A DNA stretch of 37,243 nt from Akkermansia muciniphila (GTDB lineage: Bacteria > Verrucomicrobiota > Kiritimatiellia > RFP12 > UBA1067), in NCBI GenBank assembly GCA_945870145.1, contig CAMBQV010000008.1:1-37243 (forward strand). The letters are read 5' to 3'. Numbering within the stretch: position 1 is the stretch's first letter; the number at the start of each line of letters is the position of its first letter. This document shows, one piece after another, positions 25,780 through 34,572 of this stretch. The translations under genes and the position numbers were made by a program. The notes under the pieces are model-generated. The model did not search any database. It saw only the letters and a program-made list of their open reading frames with translations, and was not told where the DNA came from.

Positions 25780-26670
25780 ATGCCAGCAAAAATTCTCGAC
25801 GGCAAACTACTCGCTGCGACCATGCGAGCCGACATCGCAAAACAGGTCGCCGAACTCAAGGCGGCCAAGGGAATCACCCCTGGACTCGGCGTCATTCTCA
25901 TCGGCGCAGATCCAGCCTCCACCTCGTATGTCACTGCCAAGGAGAAGGCCTGCGAAGAAGCAGGCATGTACTCCGAGGATGTACGCGTCCCGGCGGAAAC
26001 CACCCAGGCGGAGGCCCTGGCCCTCGTCCAGAAGATGAACGCGGATCCCCGCATCCATGGCATTCTCGTGCAACTCCCCCTGCCCAAGCACATTGACGAG
26101 GCGGCAGTCATCAATGCCATCGCCCCAGAAAAGGATGTAGACGGCTTCACACCCATCAATGTCGGACGCATGATGATTGGTGAAACCTGTTTCTTGCCTT
26201 GCACCCCCAACGGAGTCATTCAGATGCTGCTCAGCGCTGGCGTCGAAACCTCTGGTAAACATGCCGTGGTGATCGGACGCAGCAACATCGTTGGCAAACC
26301 TGTCGCTCACCTGCTGATGCGCAAGGCCAAAGGCGGCAATGCGACCGTCACGGTCTGCCATACGGGCACCAAGGATCTCGCAACCTTCACAAAACAAGCG
26401 GACATTCTGGTTGTCGCCGCAGGCCGACCCAACACGGTTACAGGCGAGATGATCAAACCCGGGGCAGTCGTCATTGATGTTGGCGTGAACCGTGTTCCTG
26501 ACGCAACCAAAAAAAATGGTTTTCGCCTCGTGGGCGATGTCGACTTTGACTCAGCCGCTCAGGTGGCCTCTCTGATCACCCCCGTCCCTGGCGGCGTAGG
26601 CCCCATGACCATCACCATGTTACTCTATAACACACTCGAATCTGCCCAACGCCTCTCGGCAAAGGGTTGA
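25780..26670 (+). CDS. folD: FolD bifunctional methylenetetrahydrofolate dehydrogenase/cyclohydrolase
   Basis: 296 residues, a normal FolD length. It interconverts 5,10-methylene-, methenyl- and 10-formyl-tetrahydrofolate with NADP in the cytoplasm, supplying one-carbon units for purines and formyl-Met. Visible motifs: [13 protein letters not shown] with catalytic Lys54 four residues after Tyr50; [23 protein letters not shown]; the Rossmann segment [17 protein letters not shown]; and the C-terminal signature [22 protein letters not shown] lies 7 bases before the ATG. The gene begins 68 bases after mutS, behind the twin hairpins, and is followed closely by ridA. Confidence 0.98.
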   Translation: MPAKILDGKLLAATMRADIAKQVAELKAAKGITPGLGVILIGADPASTSYVTAKEKACEEAGMYSEDVRVPAETTQAEALALVQKMNADPRIHGILVQLPLPKHIDEAAVINAIAPEKDVDGFTPINVGRMMIGETCFLPCTPNGVIQMLLSAGVETSGKHAVVIGRSNIVGKPVAHLLMRKAKGGNATVTVCHTGTKDLATFTKQADILVVAAGRPNTVTGEMIKPGAVVIDVGVNRVPDATKKNGFRLVGDVDFDSAAQVASLITPVPGGVGPMTITMLLYNTLESAQRLSAKG

Positions 26671-26701
26671 TGCTTCAAATCACCACATGGACAACACGCC
26701 T

Positions 26702-27100
26702 ATGAAAATAATCAACGCATCTCAAGCCCCCGCTGCGATCGGCCCCTATTCGCACGCCATTGAAACCCATGGACTTCTCTTCTGCTCAGGACAGCTCCCC
26801 ATCAACCCTGCCAGCGGCAACATTGAGGTGGCAGGTCCCGGGGAACAGACCATGCAGGTGCTCCTCAACCTTCGCGCGGTCTTGACTGCCGCAGGCTCGG
26901 ACCTGAGCAAGGTACTCAAGACCACTGTCTTCCTCACGGATATGGGAGACTTCCCCTTTATGAATAAGGTGTATGAGGAGATGTTCGCCGGCCATAAACC
27001 TGCACGATCCACCGTTGAAGTGGCTCGCTTGCCTAAAAACGCCCGTGTCGAGATTGAAGCTGTCGCTGTTACTGCCGTGCCACATTCTTGTGGCACATAA
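26702..27100 (+). CDS. ridA: RidA/YjgF family imine deaminase
   Basis: 132 residues from the ATG at 26702, chosen because MKIINASQAPAAIGPYSHA matches the family N-terminus; an in-frame ATG at 26687 would add five residues. RidA hydrolyses reactive enamine/imine intermediates released by PLP-dependent dehydratases. Key family residues are present: Arg102 in ARSTVEVARLPK and Glu119 in VEIEAVAV. There is also SGQLPINPASG in the N-terminal half. The C-terminus has a short extra VPHSCGT tail. It lies 31 bases after folD and 4 bases before the sugar transferase gene. The Shine-Dalgarno is weak for either start. Confidence 0.93.
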   Translation: MKIINASQAPAAIGPYSHAIETHGLLFCSGQLPINPASGNIEVAGPGEQTMQVLLNLRAVLTAAGSDLSKVLKTTVFLTDMGDFPFMNKVYEEMFAGHKPARSTVEVARLPKNARVEIEAVAVTAVPHSCGT

Positions 27101-27104
27101 AAAG

Positions 27105-27677
27105 ATGAAACGCGCCTTTGATATACTGCTCACCCTCATCACAGCGCCACTCTGGGTGCCGCTAGGGGTAGCGGTGGCGTGTGTTGTCGCTGCAGGTATT
27201 GGCTTCCCGATCTTCTTTATTCAAGAGAGGCCAGGGCTGAACGAAGCGCCCTTTCGTTTGATTAAGTTTCGAACCATGCGTCCGGGTGACGCTCCAGATG
27301 CCGAGCGGCTAACGGGCCTTGGTAACTTCCTGCGTGCGACCAGCCTCGACGAACTACCCGAACTGCTCAATGTGCTGAAGGGCGAGATGTCCCTCGTAGG
27401 ACCACGCCCCCTACTGCTGCGCTACTTGCCTCGCTACACGCCCGAGCAGAAACGCCGACACGAGGTTCGTCCTGGCCTCACGGGTTGGGCTCAGGTCAAT
27501 GGACGAAACGCGCTCACGTGGAAAGAGAAATTTGCGTATGACTGCTGGTATATCGATCATCAATCATTCGCCTTGGATCTGAAAATTTTAGGACTGACGC
27601 TCTGGCGCGTCGTGACGCGTCAGGGAATCAACGCAAACAACGAAGCCACCATGGGTGAATTTAGAGGAGACACATGA
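27105..27677 (+). CDS. PglC-like initial sugar phosphate transferase (monotopic phosphoglycosyl transferase)
   Basis: 190 residues. The ATG at 27105 was chosen because MKRAFDILLTLITAPL matches the family start; a longer open frame from 26973 would overlap ridA by about 130 bases. Features: one N-terminal membrane-entry helix (about 5-40), FIQERPG, FRLIKFRTM, the catalytic Asp82-Glu83 pair in SLDELPELLNVLKGEMSLVGPRPLL, RPGLTGWAQVNGRN, and a C-terminal LDLKILGLTLWRV. The family moves a sugar phosphate from a UDP-sugar to undecaprenyl phosphate on the inner membrane face, the first step of a lipid-linked glycan. The small size (no long N-terminal domain) fits the PglC type. Its stop overlaps the next gene's ATG (ATGA), and PglD- and PglE-like genes follow, suggesting that the first sugar is a diacetamido-trideoxy hexose such as bacillosamine (inference). 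Confidence 0.93.
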   Translation: MKRAFDILLTLITAPLWVPLGVAVACVVAAGIGFPIFFIQERPGLNEAPFRLIKFRTMRPGDAPDAERLTGLGNFLRATSLDELPELLNVLKGEMSLVGPRPLLLRYLPRYTPEQKRRHEVRPGLTGWAQVNGRNALTWKEKFAYDCWYIDHQSFALDLKILGLTLWRVVTRQGINANNEATMGEFRGDT

Positions 27678-28294
27678 AAAAAATCATCATCATCGGCGCA
27701 AGTGGCTTTGGCAAGGAAGCCACATGGATACTGGAACGCATGAGCCAATCTGGCCAGGCCTTGGGCCTACTGGGTTTTTGTGATGACGCCCCTGACAAAC
27801 AAGAGGGACACTTCGTGGGCGTCCCTCTCCTTGGCAACGTCGAAGCAGCAGCAGCGCGTCTTGCAGGCGCACGCTTCTTCTGCGCGATCGGCAACAATCG
27901 CATACGCCAATCCGTGACCGCGCGCGCCCTCGCCGTCGGACTCCTCCCCTTCACGCTTGTGGATCCCACCGCGATCATTGCACCGGGCACAAAAATTGGC
28001 GAAGGCTCCTTCATCGGAATCAACAGCATCGTCTCAGCAGGGGCCACAATCGGAAACCACGTGATTATCAACCATCAAGCCTGCATCGGCCATGATGCCC
28101 GGCTGGCTGACTTTGTGCAGGTCTGTCCAGGTGCCCGCATCTCCGGCGGCTGTGAGATCGGAGAAGGCGCACTCCTTGGTACAAACGCCTCCACCATTCC
28201 CCTCATTCAGATAGGCGCGTGGTCCACACTCGGTGCTGGCACGACCGCACTCACCAGCCTTCCTGCCCACACCACACATGCACGTTTAAAATAA
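27674..28294 (+). CDS. PglD/NeuD-like sugar O/N-acetyltransferase (left-handed beta-helix)
   Basis: 206 residues, typical for the family. The N-terminal Rossmann-like part has IIIIGASGFGKEA (residues 4-16) for sugar-nucleotide binding. The C-terminal part has hexapeptide repeats (IIAPGTKIGEGSFIGINSIVS... onward). The family acetylates a UDP-4-amino sugar using acetyl-CoA. The presumed general base is His140 in IGHDAR. The residue nine positions later, His in C. jejuni PglD (His134, acetyl-CoA contact), is Gln149 here. The start overlaps the transferase stop by 4 bases, implying coupled translation. The DegT-type aminotransferase two genes downstream could supply its substrate; a PglF-like dehydratase is not in the window. 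Confidence 0.9.
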   Translation: MKKIIIIGASGFGKEATWILERMSQSGQALGLLGFCDDAPDKQEGHFVGVPLLGNVEAAAARLAGARFFCAIGNNRIRQSVTARALAVGLLPFTLVDPTAIIAPGTKIGEGSFIGINSIVSAGATIGNHVIINHQACIGHDARLADFVQVCPGARISGGCEIGEGALLGTNASTIPLIQIGAWSTLGAGTTALTSLPAHTTHARLK

Positions 28295-28297
28295 AGC

Positions 28298-29717
28298 ATG
28301 CGCAAGTACTTCTATCTACTGCTATTTGTCTTTTTCTTTCTCCTGTATGCAGCAACTGCGCAACGGGGAGTGAGTTGGCAGGACAGCGGCGAGTTTCAAT
28401 GGCGCATCCTCTCCGGAGATCTGCGTTGGTTTGCTGGACTTGCACGCGCACATCCGCTCTACCTGCATCTGGCGACGCTGTTTAGCGCTGCATTCCCCGC
28501 GTCCGCGTTCTTCTTCTCAACCCACTTACTCAGCGCTGTTGGCATGGCGGGTGCGGCAACCCTCATCGCCTTACTGGTTACACTGCAGACACACCGCTGG
28601 ACATGTGGCTTACTTGCTGCGCTCCTCTTCGGCCTTTCGCACATGCCGTGGTGGCTCGGAACCATTGCGGAGGTTGATGCCTGGGGCTGCCTTTTTCTCG
28701 CTCTGGAGCTTCTCGGCCTGCGCTGGGCGCTTGAGAAACAAACCGCGCTTCCTTGGCTCTTATTGGCCTTTCTCAATGGACTCGACTTCAGCCTGCACAA
28801 TATTGCGCTTCTGAATATTCCCATCTTGTTAATCGCGTGTCCGACTCGTTATTGGTTGGGGTGTTTAGCTGGATGGTGCGTGGGCTGCTCGCCCTTATTA
28901 TATTTGTTACCGCACGAAATCAAAGTGTACGGCATCGGCGGGGGCATCAAGAGTCTCTTGTTTGGATATGACTACGCGCACGCCGTTCTTGGAACGACCT
29001 TTAAATTCAAAATGGTTCTAGCAAGCTATGCCCTCTTTTCCATCAACCTCATGAACCCCGCTTGGTTCACGGCCCTGAGACCGCTGTGGCGGGAAAAAGG
29101 ATCTTTCTCACATGCCCTCAGGGGCTTGTTGCTGATCCATGCGCTCTTCTTTCTACGCTACTTCATTCCCAGTCAAGCGTTGTTTTCAACAACCACCCTC
29201 CTGCTGCTCTCTGTATGGGCTGGCCTCGGCGCCTCCTACCTGTCACAACGTGCCCTACTCCGTCTCTCGCTAGGGTCTATTGTTTGTTCGATAACTGTCC
29301 CCATACTCCTACTCTTTGCTGTTGACACCTATCACCTTTTCCCAAATCGACAGAGAGCCCTGCCCTTCCGAAAGGAGGCTCGCTATTGGCTCTTGCCGTG
29401 GAAACACAACGAGACCTCTGCTCAACAGTTTGTTGACCATATCGGGAAACTACTCCACGATACGGATGTCTTGATTGCTGACCCCACAATTGCGGGCCCT
29501 CTGATGGCGGCCCAAAAGGCTGGGGTGCTTTCCACAGGCTGGCGTTTGATCACGCCCTGGTCAGGCGAGACAGATGATATGCTGAAAGCCTTAGTCGGTT
29601 CTCAACAGCGAATATTTGTTCTTTCGCCCGTAGCTGGTTATACGCCAGCCGTCTTCTTAAACGGATCCTTCCGTTTTGAAAAAGAGGATATCCTCTATCG
29701 CGTCAGGAGTGTACATC

Positions 29718-29725
<8 letters not shown>
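28298..29725 (+). CDS. DUF2723-type multi-pass membrane protein (predicted glycosyltransferase)
   Basis: 475 residues with about ten hydrophobic helices in the first 370 residues and a soluble C-terminal part of about 100 residues (from RKEARYWLLPWKHNETSAQQF). After the first membrane helix it has WQDSGEFQ (Asp29-Ser30-Gly31-Glu32), and after a short loop LARAHPLYLHLATLF. Together these match the DSGE...HP(P)xYP(L) signature of DUF2723 (TMEM260-like, GT-C fold) proteins, where the acidic residues in the first outside loop are thought to be catalytic. Such proteins are predicted to transfer a sugar from a lipid carrier on the outer face of the membrane, in some cases to proteins. It starts 3 bases after the acetyltransferase and overlaps the next gene by 8 bases. 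The donor and acceptor cannot be read from sequence; an undecaprenyl-linked product of the upstream genes is one option. Confidence 0.8.
29705..29709 (+). promoter_or_regulatory. Shine-Dalgarno deciding the aminotransferase start
   Basis: AGGAG, 8 bases before the ATG at 29718, inside the end of the preceding gene. It favours this start over the open frame beginning at 29676. Confidence 0.7.
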
Positions 29726-30869
<1,144 letters not shown>

Positions 30870-30885
30870 AGAGAGAACGCTTACT

Positions 30886-32580
30886 ATGACACAGAATACA
30901 GTCAATCGTCTTCGGTGGGGTGCAATATCCCTCTTGATTGTCTTTGCTTGGTTTAATTATTACGACATGTTTCAATATGCGATTTACATGTTTAATAAGC
31001 CTGACGAGGATATGTCACACGGCTGGGTCGTGCCTTTTGTCAGCGCGTATGCGCTTTGGACACAACGCAAGCAGTTTTCCAAAGTAGCGGGTGTTCCTTC
31101 TGCACGAGGCTTAGCCTGGGTCGTTGTCTCCCTCCTTCTGGCGTGGCTGGGCGGCCGGGGCGGCCAGTTGCGGATCAACCAACTCTCTTTCATCGGGCTC
31201 CTCTGGTCGGTTCCGTATGCCTTCTGGGGCAAGGGGGTGGCTAGGCTCATGCTATTCCCTGCAGCTTATCTGTTGTTCACGATTCCGCTGACGAATGCAC
31301 TCGACTTCTTTACGATCTTTTTACGGCTCTTCTCCTCGGGCACCGCCGCCGCGATCTTAAACGGCTTCGGCATGGAGATTGAACGTTCGGGAACCGCGCT
31401 CTTCTCCCGCGTGCCTGGGAGTGAGTTCAATGTCGATGTCGCGGATCCGTGCAGTGGCATTCGCTCGCTCTTTGCCATGATGGCGCTGACCGTTTTCTAT
31501 GGCCATTTCACACTAAAGACCCGCCTCCAGAAAGGCCTTCTCTTTGCCTGCTCCATTCCCATCGCTGTCATCGGCAATATGTTCCGCATCTTCTCGATCT
31601 GCCTGATCGCCAATTTTTTTGGCGAGAAGATTGCCACAGGTTTCTACCATGATTACTCAGGATATGTTATTTTCGTCATTGGTGTCTTATTGATGTTCCA
31701 AGCTGCGGCTTTCTCAAAAATAGCGGATCGATGGCTATGCTCACGCTGGACATGGCTCGGGCAGTTATCAAAGCAGGATGACATCGGTGCTCATGTCCCC
31801 TCACCATCCCAAGACGCCCCTGCCCAGAAGAGATTACCTGGCCTGCTCGTTGTCTCACTGGCCCTCCTCCTGGTCAGCTCTGTTTTTGCCGCGCTCCTCT
31901 TCTCTGGGCCTCCGACGTATGATGAGACCCGCTTTATTGCAAGCTCGCTTCCGTTGCAGGTTCGCAACTTGACCAGTGACAAACCTTGGTTCTGTCACAA
32001 TGACCAGTGTGCTGTTTCGTTTGAAGAACAGGAGTTGATCAACAAAGGACAACAGACCAACACACTCTTCAGTTGTCTCACCTGTCGACAGCCCCTCTAC
32101 ACCTTTTCGCTAGGGGAAAAGACCTTGTTGCCGAAAGACACAACGATCCTCAAGCGTAATTATAAATCCTCTGCTGGCCTCAGCTACTCCGTCAGTGTGG
32201 TCTTGTCAGGCAAGAGCCGTGCCAGCATTCATCGTGCAGAAATGTGCCTGCCTGCGCAAGGCTTTGTCATGCTCGATGCCTACACCCTGCCCTTGAAGAC
32301 CCCGTCTGGAAGACCTAAAAACATACGTGTCATACGGGCCCAGCGCTCCAACTCAACCAGTGAGTTCGCGCTGGTCTATTGGTTTGCGAACCGAACGGAT
32401 GAGTGTACGTCACATTACAAACGGATTCTGCTAGACATGTGGGACCGCTCTGTTCATAATCGAATCAATCGATGGGCCATGATTGCGATTAACGTACCGA
32501 CACCCCTAGATAATGACCAATCGATCGAAGCCCTTGAAGCCTTTACAGAAGAGTTATACCAGAAGATCCTCTTGCCCTAA
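30886..32580 (+). CDS. Exosortase fused to an EpsI domain, with a Cys4 zinc-ribbon-like linker
   Basis: 564 residues from the ATG at 30886 (GAGAGA about 10 bases upstream). A longer frame from 30607 only shadows the aminotransferase gene. Residues 1-285 form the multi-pass exosortase/archaeosortase membrane domain. The triad is intact: Cys189 in ADPCSGIRSL, Arg234 in GNMFRIF, His255 in FYHDYSGY. After another membrane helix (about 318-340) comes a segment with CHNDQC (Cys370, Cys375) and CLTC (Cys397, Cys400), a zinc-ribbon-like spacing. The EpsI/DUF3485 domain follows, with SLGEKTLLPKDT (408-419) and SIHRAEMCLPAQGF (447-460). Exosortases cleave C-terminal sorting tails (PEP-CTERM type) of exported proteins at the inner membrane and are linked to exopolysaccharide loci; the neighbouring glycan genes fit that. 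No substrate with such a tail is in the window. Confidence 0.93.
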   Translation: MTQNTVNRLRWGAISLLIVFAWFNYYDMFQYAIYMFNKPDEDMSHGWVVPFVSAYALWTQRKQFSKVAGVPSARGLAWVVVSLLLAWLGGRGGQLRINQLSFIGLLWSVPYAFWGKGVARLMLFPAAYLLFTIPLTNALDFFTIFLRLFSSGTAAAILNGFGMEIERSGTALFSRVPGSEFNVDVADPCSGIRSLFAMMALTVFYGHFTLKTRLQKGLLFACSIPIAVIGNMFRIFSICLIANFFGEKIATGFYHDYSGYVIFVIGVLLMFQAAAFSKIADRWLCSRWTWLGQLSKQDDIGAHVPSPSQDAPAQKRLPGLLVVSLALLLVSSVFAALLFSGPPTYDETRFIASSLPLQVRNLTSDKPWFCHNDQCAVSFEEQELINKGQQTNTLFSCLTCRQPLYTFSLGEKTLLPKDTTILKRNYKSSAGLSYSVSVVLSGKSRASIHRAEMCLPAQGFVMLDAYTLPLKTPSGRPKNIRVIRAQRSNSTSEFALVYWFANRTDECTSHYKRILLDMWDRSVHNRINRWAMIAINVPTPLDNDQSIEALEAFTEELYQKILLP

Positions 32581-32582
32581 GT

Positions 32583-33656
32583 ATGACCTTAAAACAAAAA
32601 TTATTTTTAGACAACATTCGTTCACTCACCCTCGGCCTGGTGATTGTGCTTGGGGGTATGCACTTTAGAGAGCTGTTGCCGCTAATTCTTGAGTTTAAGA
32701 TCACCGCTCTTTCTCCCTCGCAACTGTTGACCTACGAATGGATCATCCCACTTGTGAGTGCGCTCATCCTGCTGGAGCGACGACGAAACATTCGCCTAGC
32801 CGCGAGACTTCCTTCGTGGAGAGGCGTGCTCTATATGACGCTCTATCTGATCGCCTTCGCCACCTCCATCCAACTCAAAAAGCCACCTTTACAATTCCTT
32901 TCGCTCGTAGGATTGACCTACTCGGCCTCGTATGCGCTGTGGGGCAAAGGCGTCGCAACTCTCTTACGTTTTCCGTTGAGTCTGCTCGTCTTCGCCATTC
33001 CCGCTACTTTTTACTTAGACTTCTTCGGGAACCTCTCACCTCTCTTCGGCCCCTTGTTCTGCTGGCTGAGTAACGCGATTGATTTATCGGGATTTGAATT
33101 CTTTCGAAATCTCTTTGAATTAAAAGATTTCACGCTTAAGCCTTACTCGCCTTCCAGTGGCATCCAGTCACTCTTCGCCATTAGCGCCGTGACCTTCTCT
33201 TTGTCGCATTTCACGGTCACGAAAACGTCCCAACGTTATCTACTCTATGCCTGCATCCTTCCGCTCACCTTTGCGGTGGATATTGTACACTCGTTCGTCA
33301 TCTGTTTGATCGCGGCTACACTAGACCCAACCTGGGCTCAGGAATTCTATAATTCCATGTCCCACTATGTCGCCTTTTTTATTGCGATTCTCTTTATCTT
33401 CCAACTGGCCAATCTGATCGTCACGATCAGTGCGCGCTTAAAAAAGCCTTCGCCTGACGAGTGGCTCAAAGGTGTTGAAAAGATTGACAAACGAGCGGAA
33501 GAACCTGAGCAAAACCTCTTTCACTCCATCATTATCGTCTTTGTCGTGGTATTATTGTCCTTAGCGACCTACATGTTTGCCGTTGAGACAACCCCTAGAA
33601 ATATGAGCCCGAAAAAAGCTCCCCCCGCAGCGCCGACCTACCGTATTACACGGTAA
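32583..33656 (+). CDS. Exosortase-fold paralogue lacking all three catalytic residues
   Basis: 357 residues, 2 bases after the active exosortase. The multi-pass topology and sequence follow that protein: ALWGKGVATLLRFP versus AFWGKGVARLMLFP, and SGIQSLFAISAVT versus SGIRSLFAMMALT. Over the triad region the two align without gaps at an offset of two residues, and each catalytic position is changed: Cys189 to Ser191, Arg234 to His236 (DIVHSF), His255 to Asn257 (FYNSMSHY). Arg192 of the CSGIR motif is Gln195. The EpsI domain is absent; instead there is a loop of about 35 residues, one more membrane helix (about 310-330) and a short basic, proline-rich tail ending APTYRITR. The frame is intact, so it appears maintained. 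Possible roles: subunit or regulator of the active enzyme, substrate recruiter, or a changed chemistry with Ser-His-Asn. Confidence 0.87.
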   Translation: MTLKQKLFLDNIRSLTLGLVIVLGGMHFRELLPLILEFKITALSPSQLLTYEWIIPLVSALILLERRRNIRLAARLPSWRGVLYMTLYLIAFATSIQLKKPPLQFLSLVGLTYSASYALWGKGVATLLRFPLSLLVFAIPATFYLDFFGNLSPLFGPLFCWLSNAIDLSGFEFFRNLFELKDFTLKPYSPSSGIQSLFAISAVTFSLSHFTVTKTSQRYLLYACILPLTFAVDIVHSFVICLIAATLDPTWAQEFYNSMSHYVAFFIAILFIFQLANLIVTISARLKKPSPDEWLKGVEKIDKRAEEPEQNLFHSIIIVFVVVLLSLATYMFAVETTPRNMSPKKAPPAAPTYRITR

Positions 33657-33660
33657 TCCA

Positions 33661-34341
33661 TTACTGATGGAAGGGCATGGCTTGCAGGCTTTCTAAGGAG
33701 GGCACACAGGGCATGAGGAGCCACTCCTGCTGAGGGGTCATAACAAGGGCCGCCCCCTGTAAATATCCGATCCAGTCTTCTGCCGTGTAGCTCTTAGCCT
33801 TGACCCCTGCTAACAAGGCTGCAATAAAGATATCGTGCGACACCAGAACCGTCAGCTGCTGTGTCGTCTTCGCCTTCAGCCATGCCACCATCTTAGGTGT
33901 TGCAACCGCGACATCATGGGAATAGAGTGCAGACCCCGTATGCAAATAATCCAGCATATAGTTAATATACCCACGCCGCATCATCTCGGCTGGCAACTTC
34001 TCAATATCATCATAATAAAAATTCTTTAACCCCAGAATTGGCTCCTCTACAACCGTAGCCTCGGAGCAACCTATGCCCTCCGCAAACATTTTCGCCGTCA
34101 ACTGGCACCGCATCATGGGACTCGACAGGAAGCGAACATCCGCGTGTCCAGACAACAACTGCCCCGCCTCGCGCGCCATGGCTTCGCCACGCGGCGTCAG
34201 GGCGAGGGCATGCCCGAAGGTCGTATCGCCTGGGACAATCGGTGGCCGCTCCGAATGCCGGATCAGCAGGGAGACCTTACAGCCCTCTGCTAAAAATTGT
34301 CTGATCTTCTTGAAATCAATTGTCTCTGTCAAAATGTTCAT
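33661..34341 (-). CDS. Histidine phosphatase superfamily protein (branch 1)
   Basis: 226 residues from the ATG at 34341 (AAGG 8 bases upstream); a longer frame to 34404 would run into the repeat region. LLIRHSERPP (Arg28-His29) matches the RHG catalytic motif with Ser in place of Gly. The second-half motifs are SSPMMRCQLTAKMF (phosphate-binding Arg) and LVSHDIFIAALL (second His). LTPRGEAMAREAGQLL follows the usual LTxxGxxqA pattern. No signal peptide is evident. The substrate is not predictable; the family includes phosphoglycerate mutases, SixA-type protein phosphatases and cobalamin or sugar phosphatases. It converges on the exosortase cassette with only 4 bases between stops, so it is a separate unit. 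Confidence 0.88.
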   Translation of the reverse strand: MNILTETIDFKKIRQFLAEGCKVSLLIRHSERPPIVPGDTTFGHALALTPRGEAMAREAGQLLSGHADVRFLSSPMMRCQLTAKMFAEGIGCSEATVVEEPILGLKNFYYDDIEKLPAEMMRRGYINYMLDYLHTGSALYSHDVAVATPKMVAWLKAKTTQQLTVLVSHDIFIAALLAGVKAKSYTAEDWIGYLQGAALVMTPQQEWLLMPCVPSLESLQAMPFHQ

Positions 34342-34370
34342 AAACATTGCCTTGCATGCTAATTCATTTT

Positions 34371-34474
34371 TTACCGCAGAGAACGCAAAGATCGCATAGA
34401 TCACCTTCGAAATACTTTGTCTTGCAGTTCTGGGGCTTCTCTTTTCTTTGTGTTCTATGTGTTCTTTGCGGTAA
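34371..34474. repeat. Inverted-repeat element with 9-base periodic arms
   Basis: Left arm TTACCGCAGAGAACGCA (34371-34387); the right arm 34458-34474 reads TTACCGCAAAGAACACA on the minus strand, 15 of 17 identical. Both arms continue inwards as degenerate copies of a 9-base unit like AGAACRCAW. No open frame or transposase lies inside, so it is a small non-coding element, possibly MITE-like, able to fold into a long hairpin. Confidence 0.75.
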
Positions 34475-34504
34475 TAATTCTCAGTCCTCTAAATCCTATC
34501 AAAA

Positions 34505-34564
34505 CTCTGCGCCAATCTGTGTTCATCTGTGGCAAGCAACCTCCGTGCTCTCCGTGACTCCGTG
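34505..34564. repeat. Short periodic repeat blocks (ATCTGTG and CTCCGTG)
   Basis: ATCTGTG occurs at 34515-34521 and 34525-34531 (period 10) in a context CTCTGCGCCAATCTGTG. CTCCGTG occurs at 34541-34547, 34550-34556 and 34558-34564 (period 8-9). With the adjacent inverted-repeat element they fill the spacer between tilS and the phosphatase gene. They resemble low-complexity intergenic motifs I recall from other environmental bacterial genomes; this has not been checked. Confidence 0.65.
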
Positions 34565-34572
34565 TTAAACTA

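Noticed and set aside
26973-27677. A 234-residue version of the sugar transferase starting at 26973
   Set aside because: The extension overlaps ridA and shows no family similarity; MKRAFDIL at 27105 is the standard start.
33657-33660. Bidirectional terminator between the convergent genes
   Set aside because: Only 4 bases separate the stops and no hairpin is visible at the junction.
34342-34404. N-terminal extension of the histidine phosphatase to 34404
   Set aside because: It would be encoded by the repeat element; the ATG at 34341 has an AAGG at good spacing and the family motif starts soon after.
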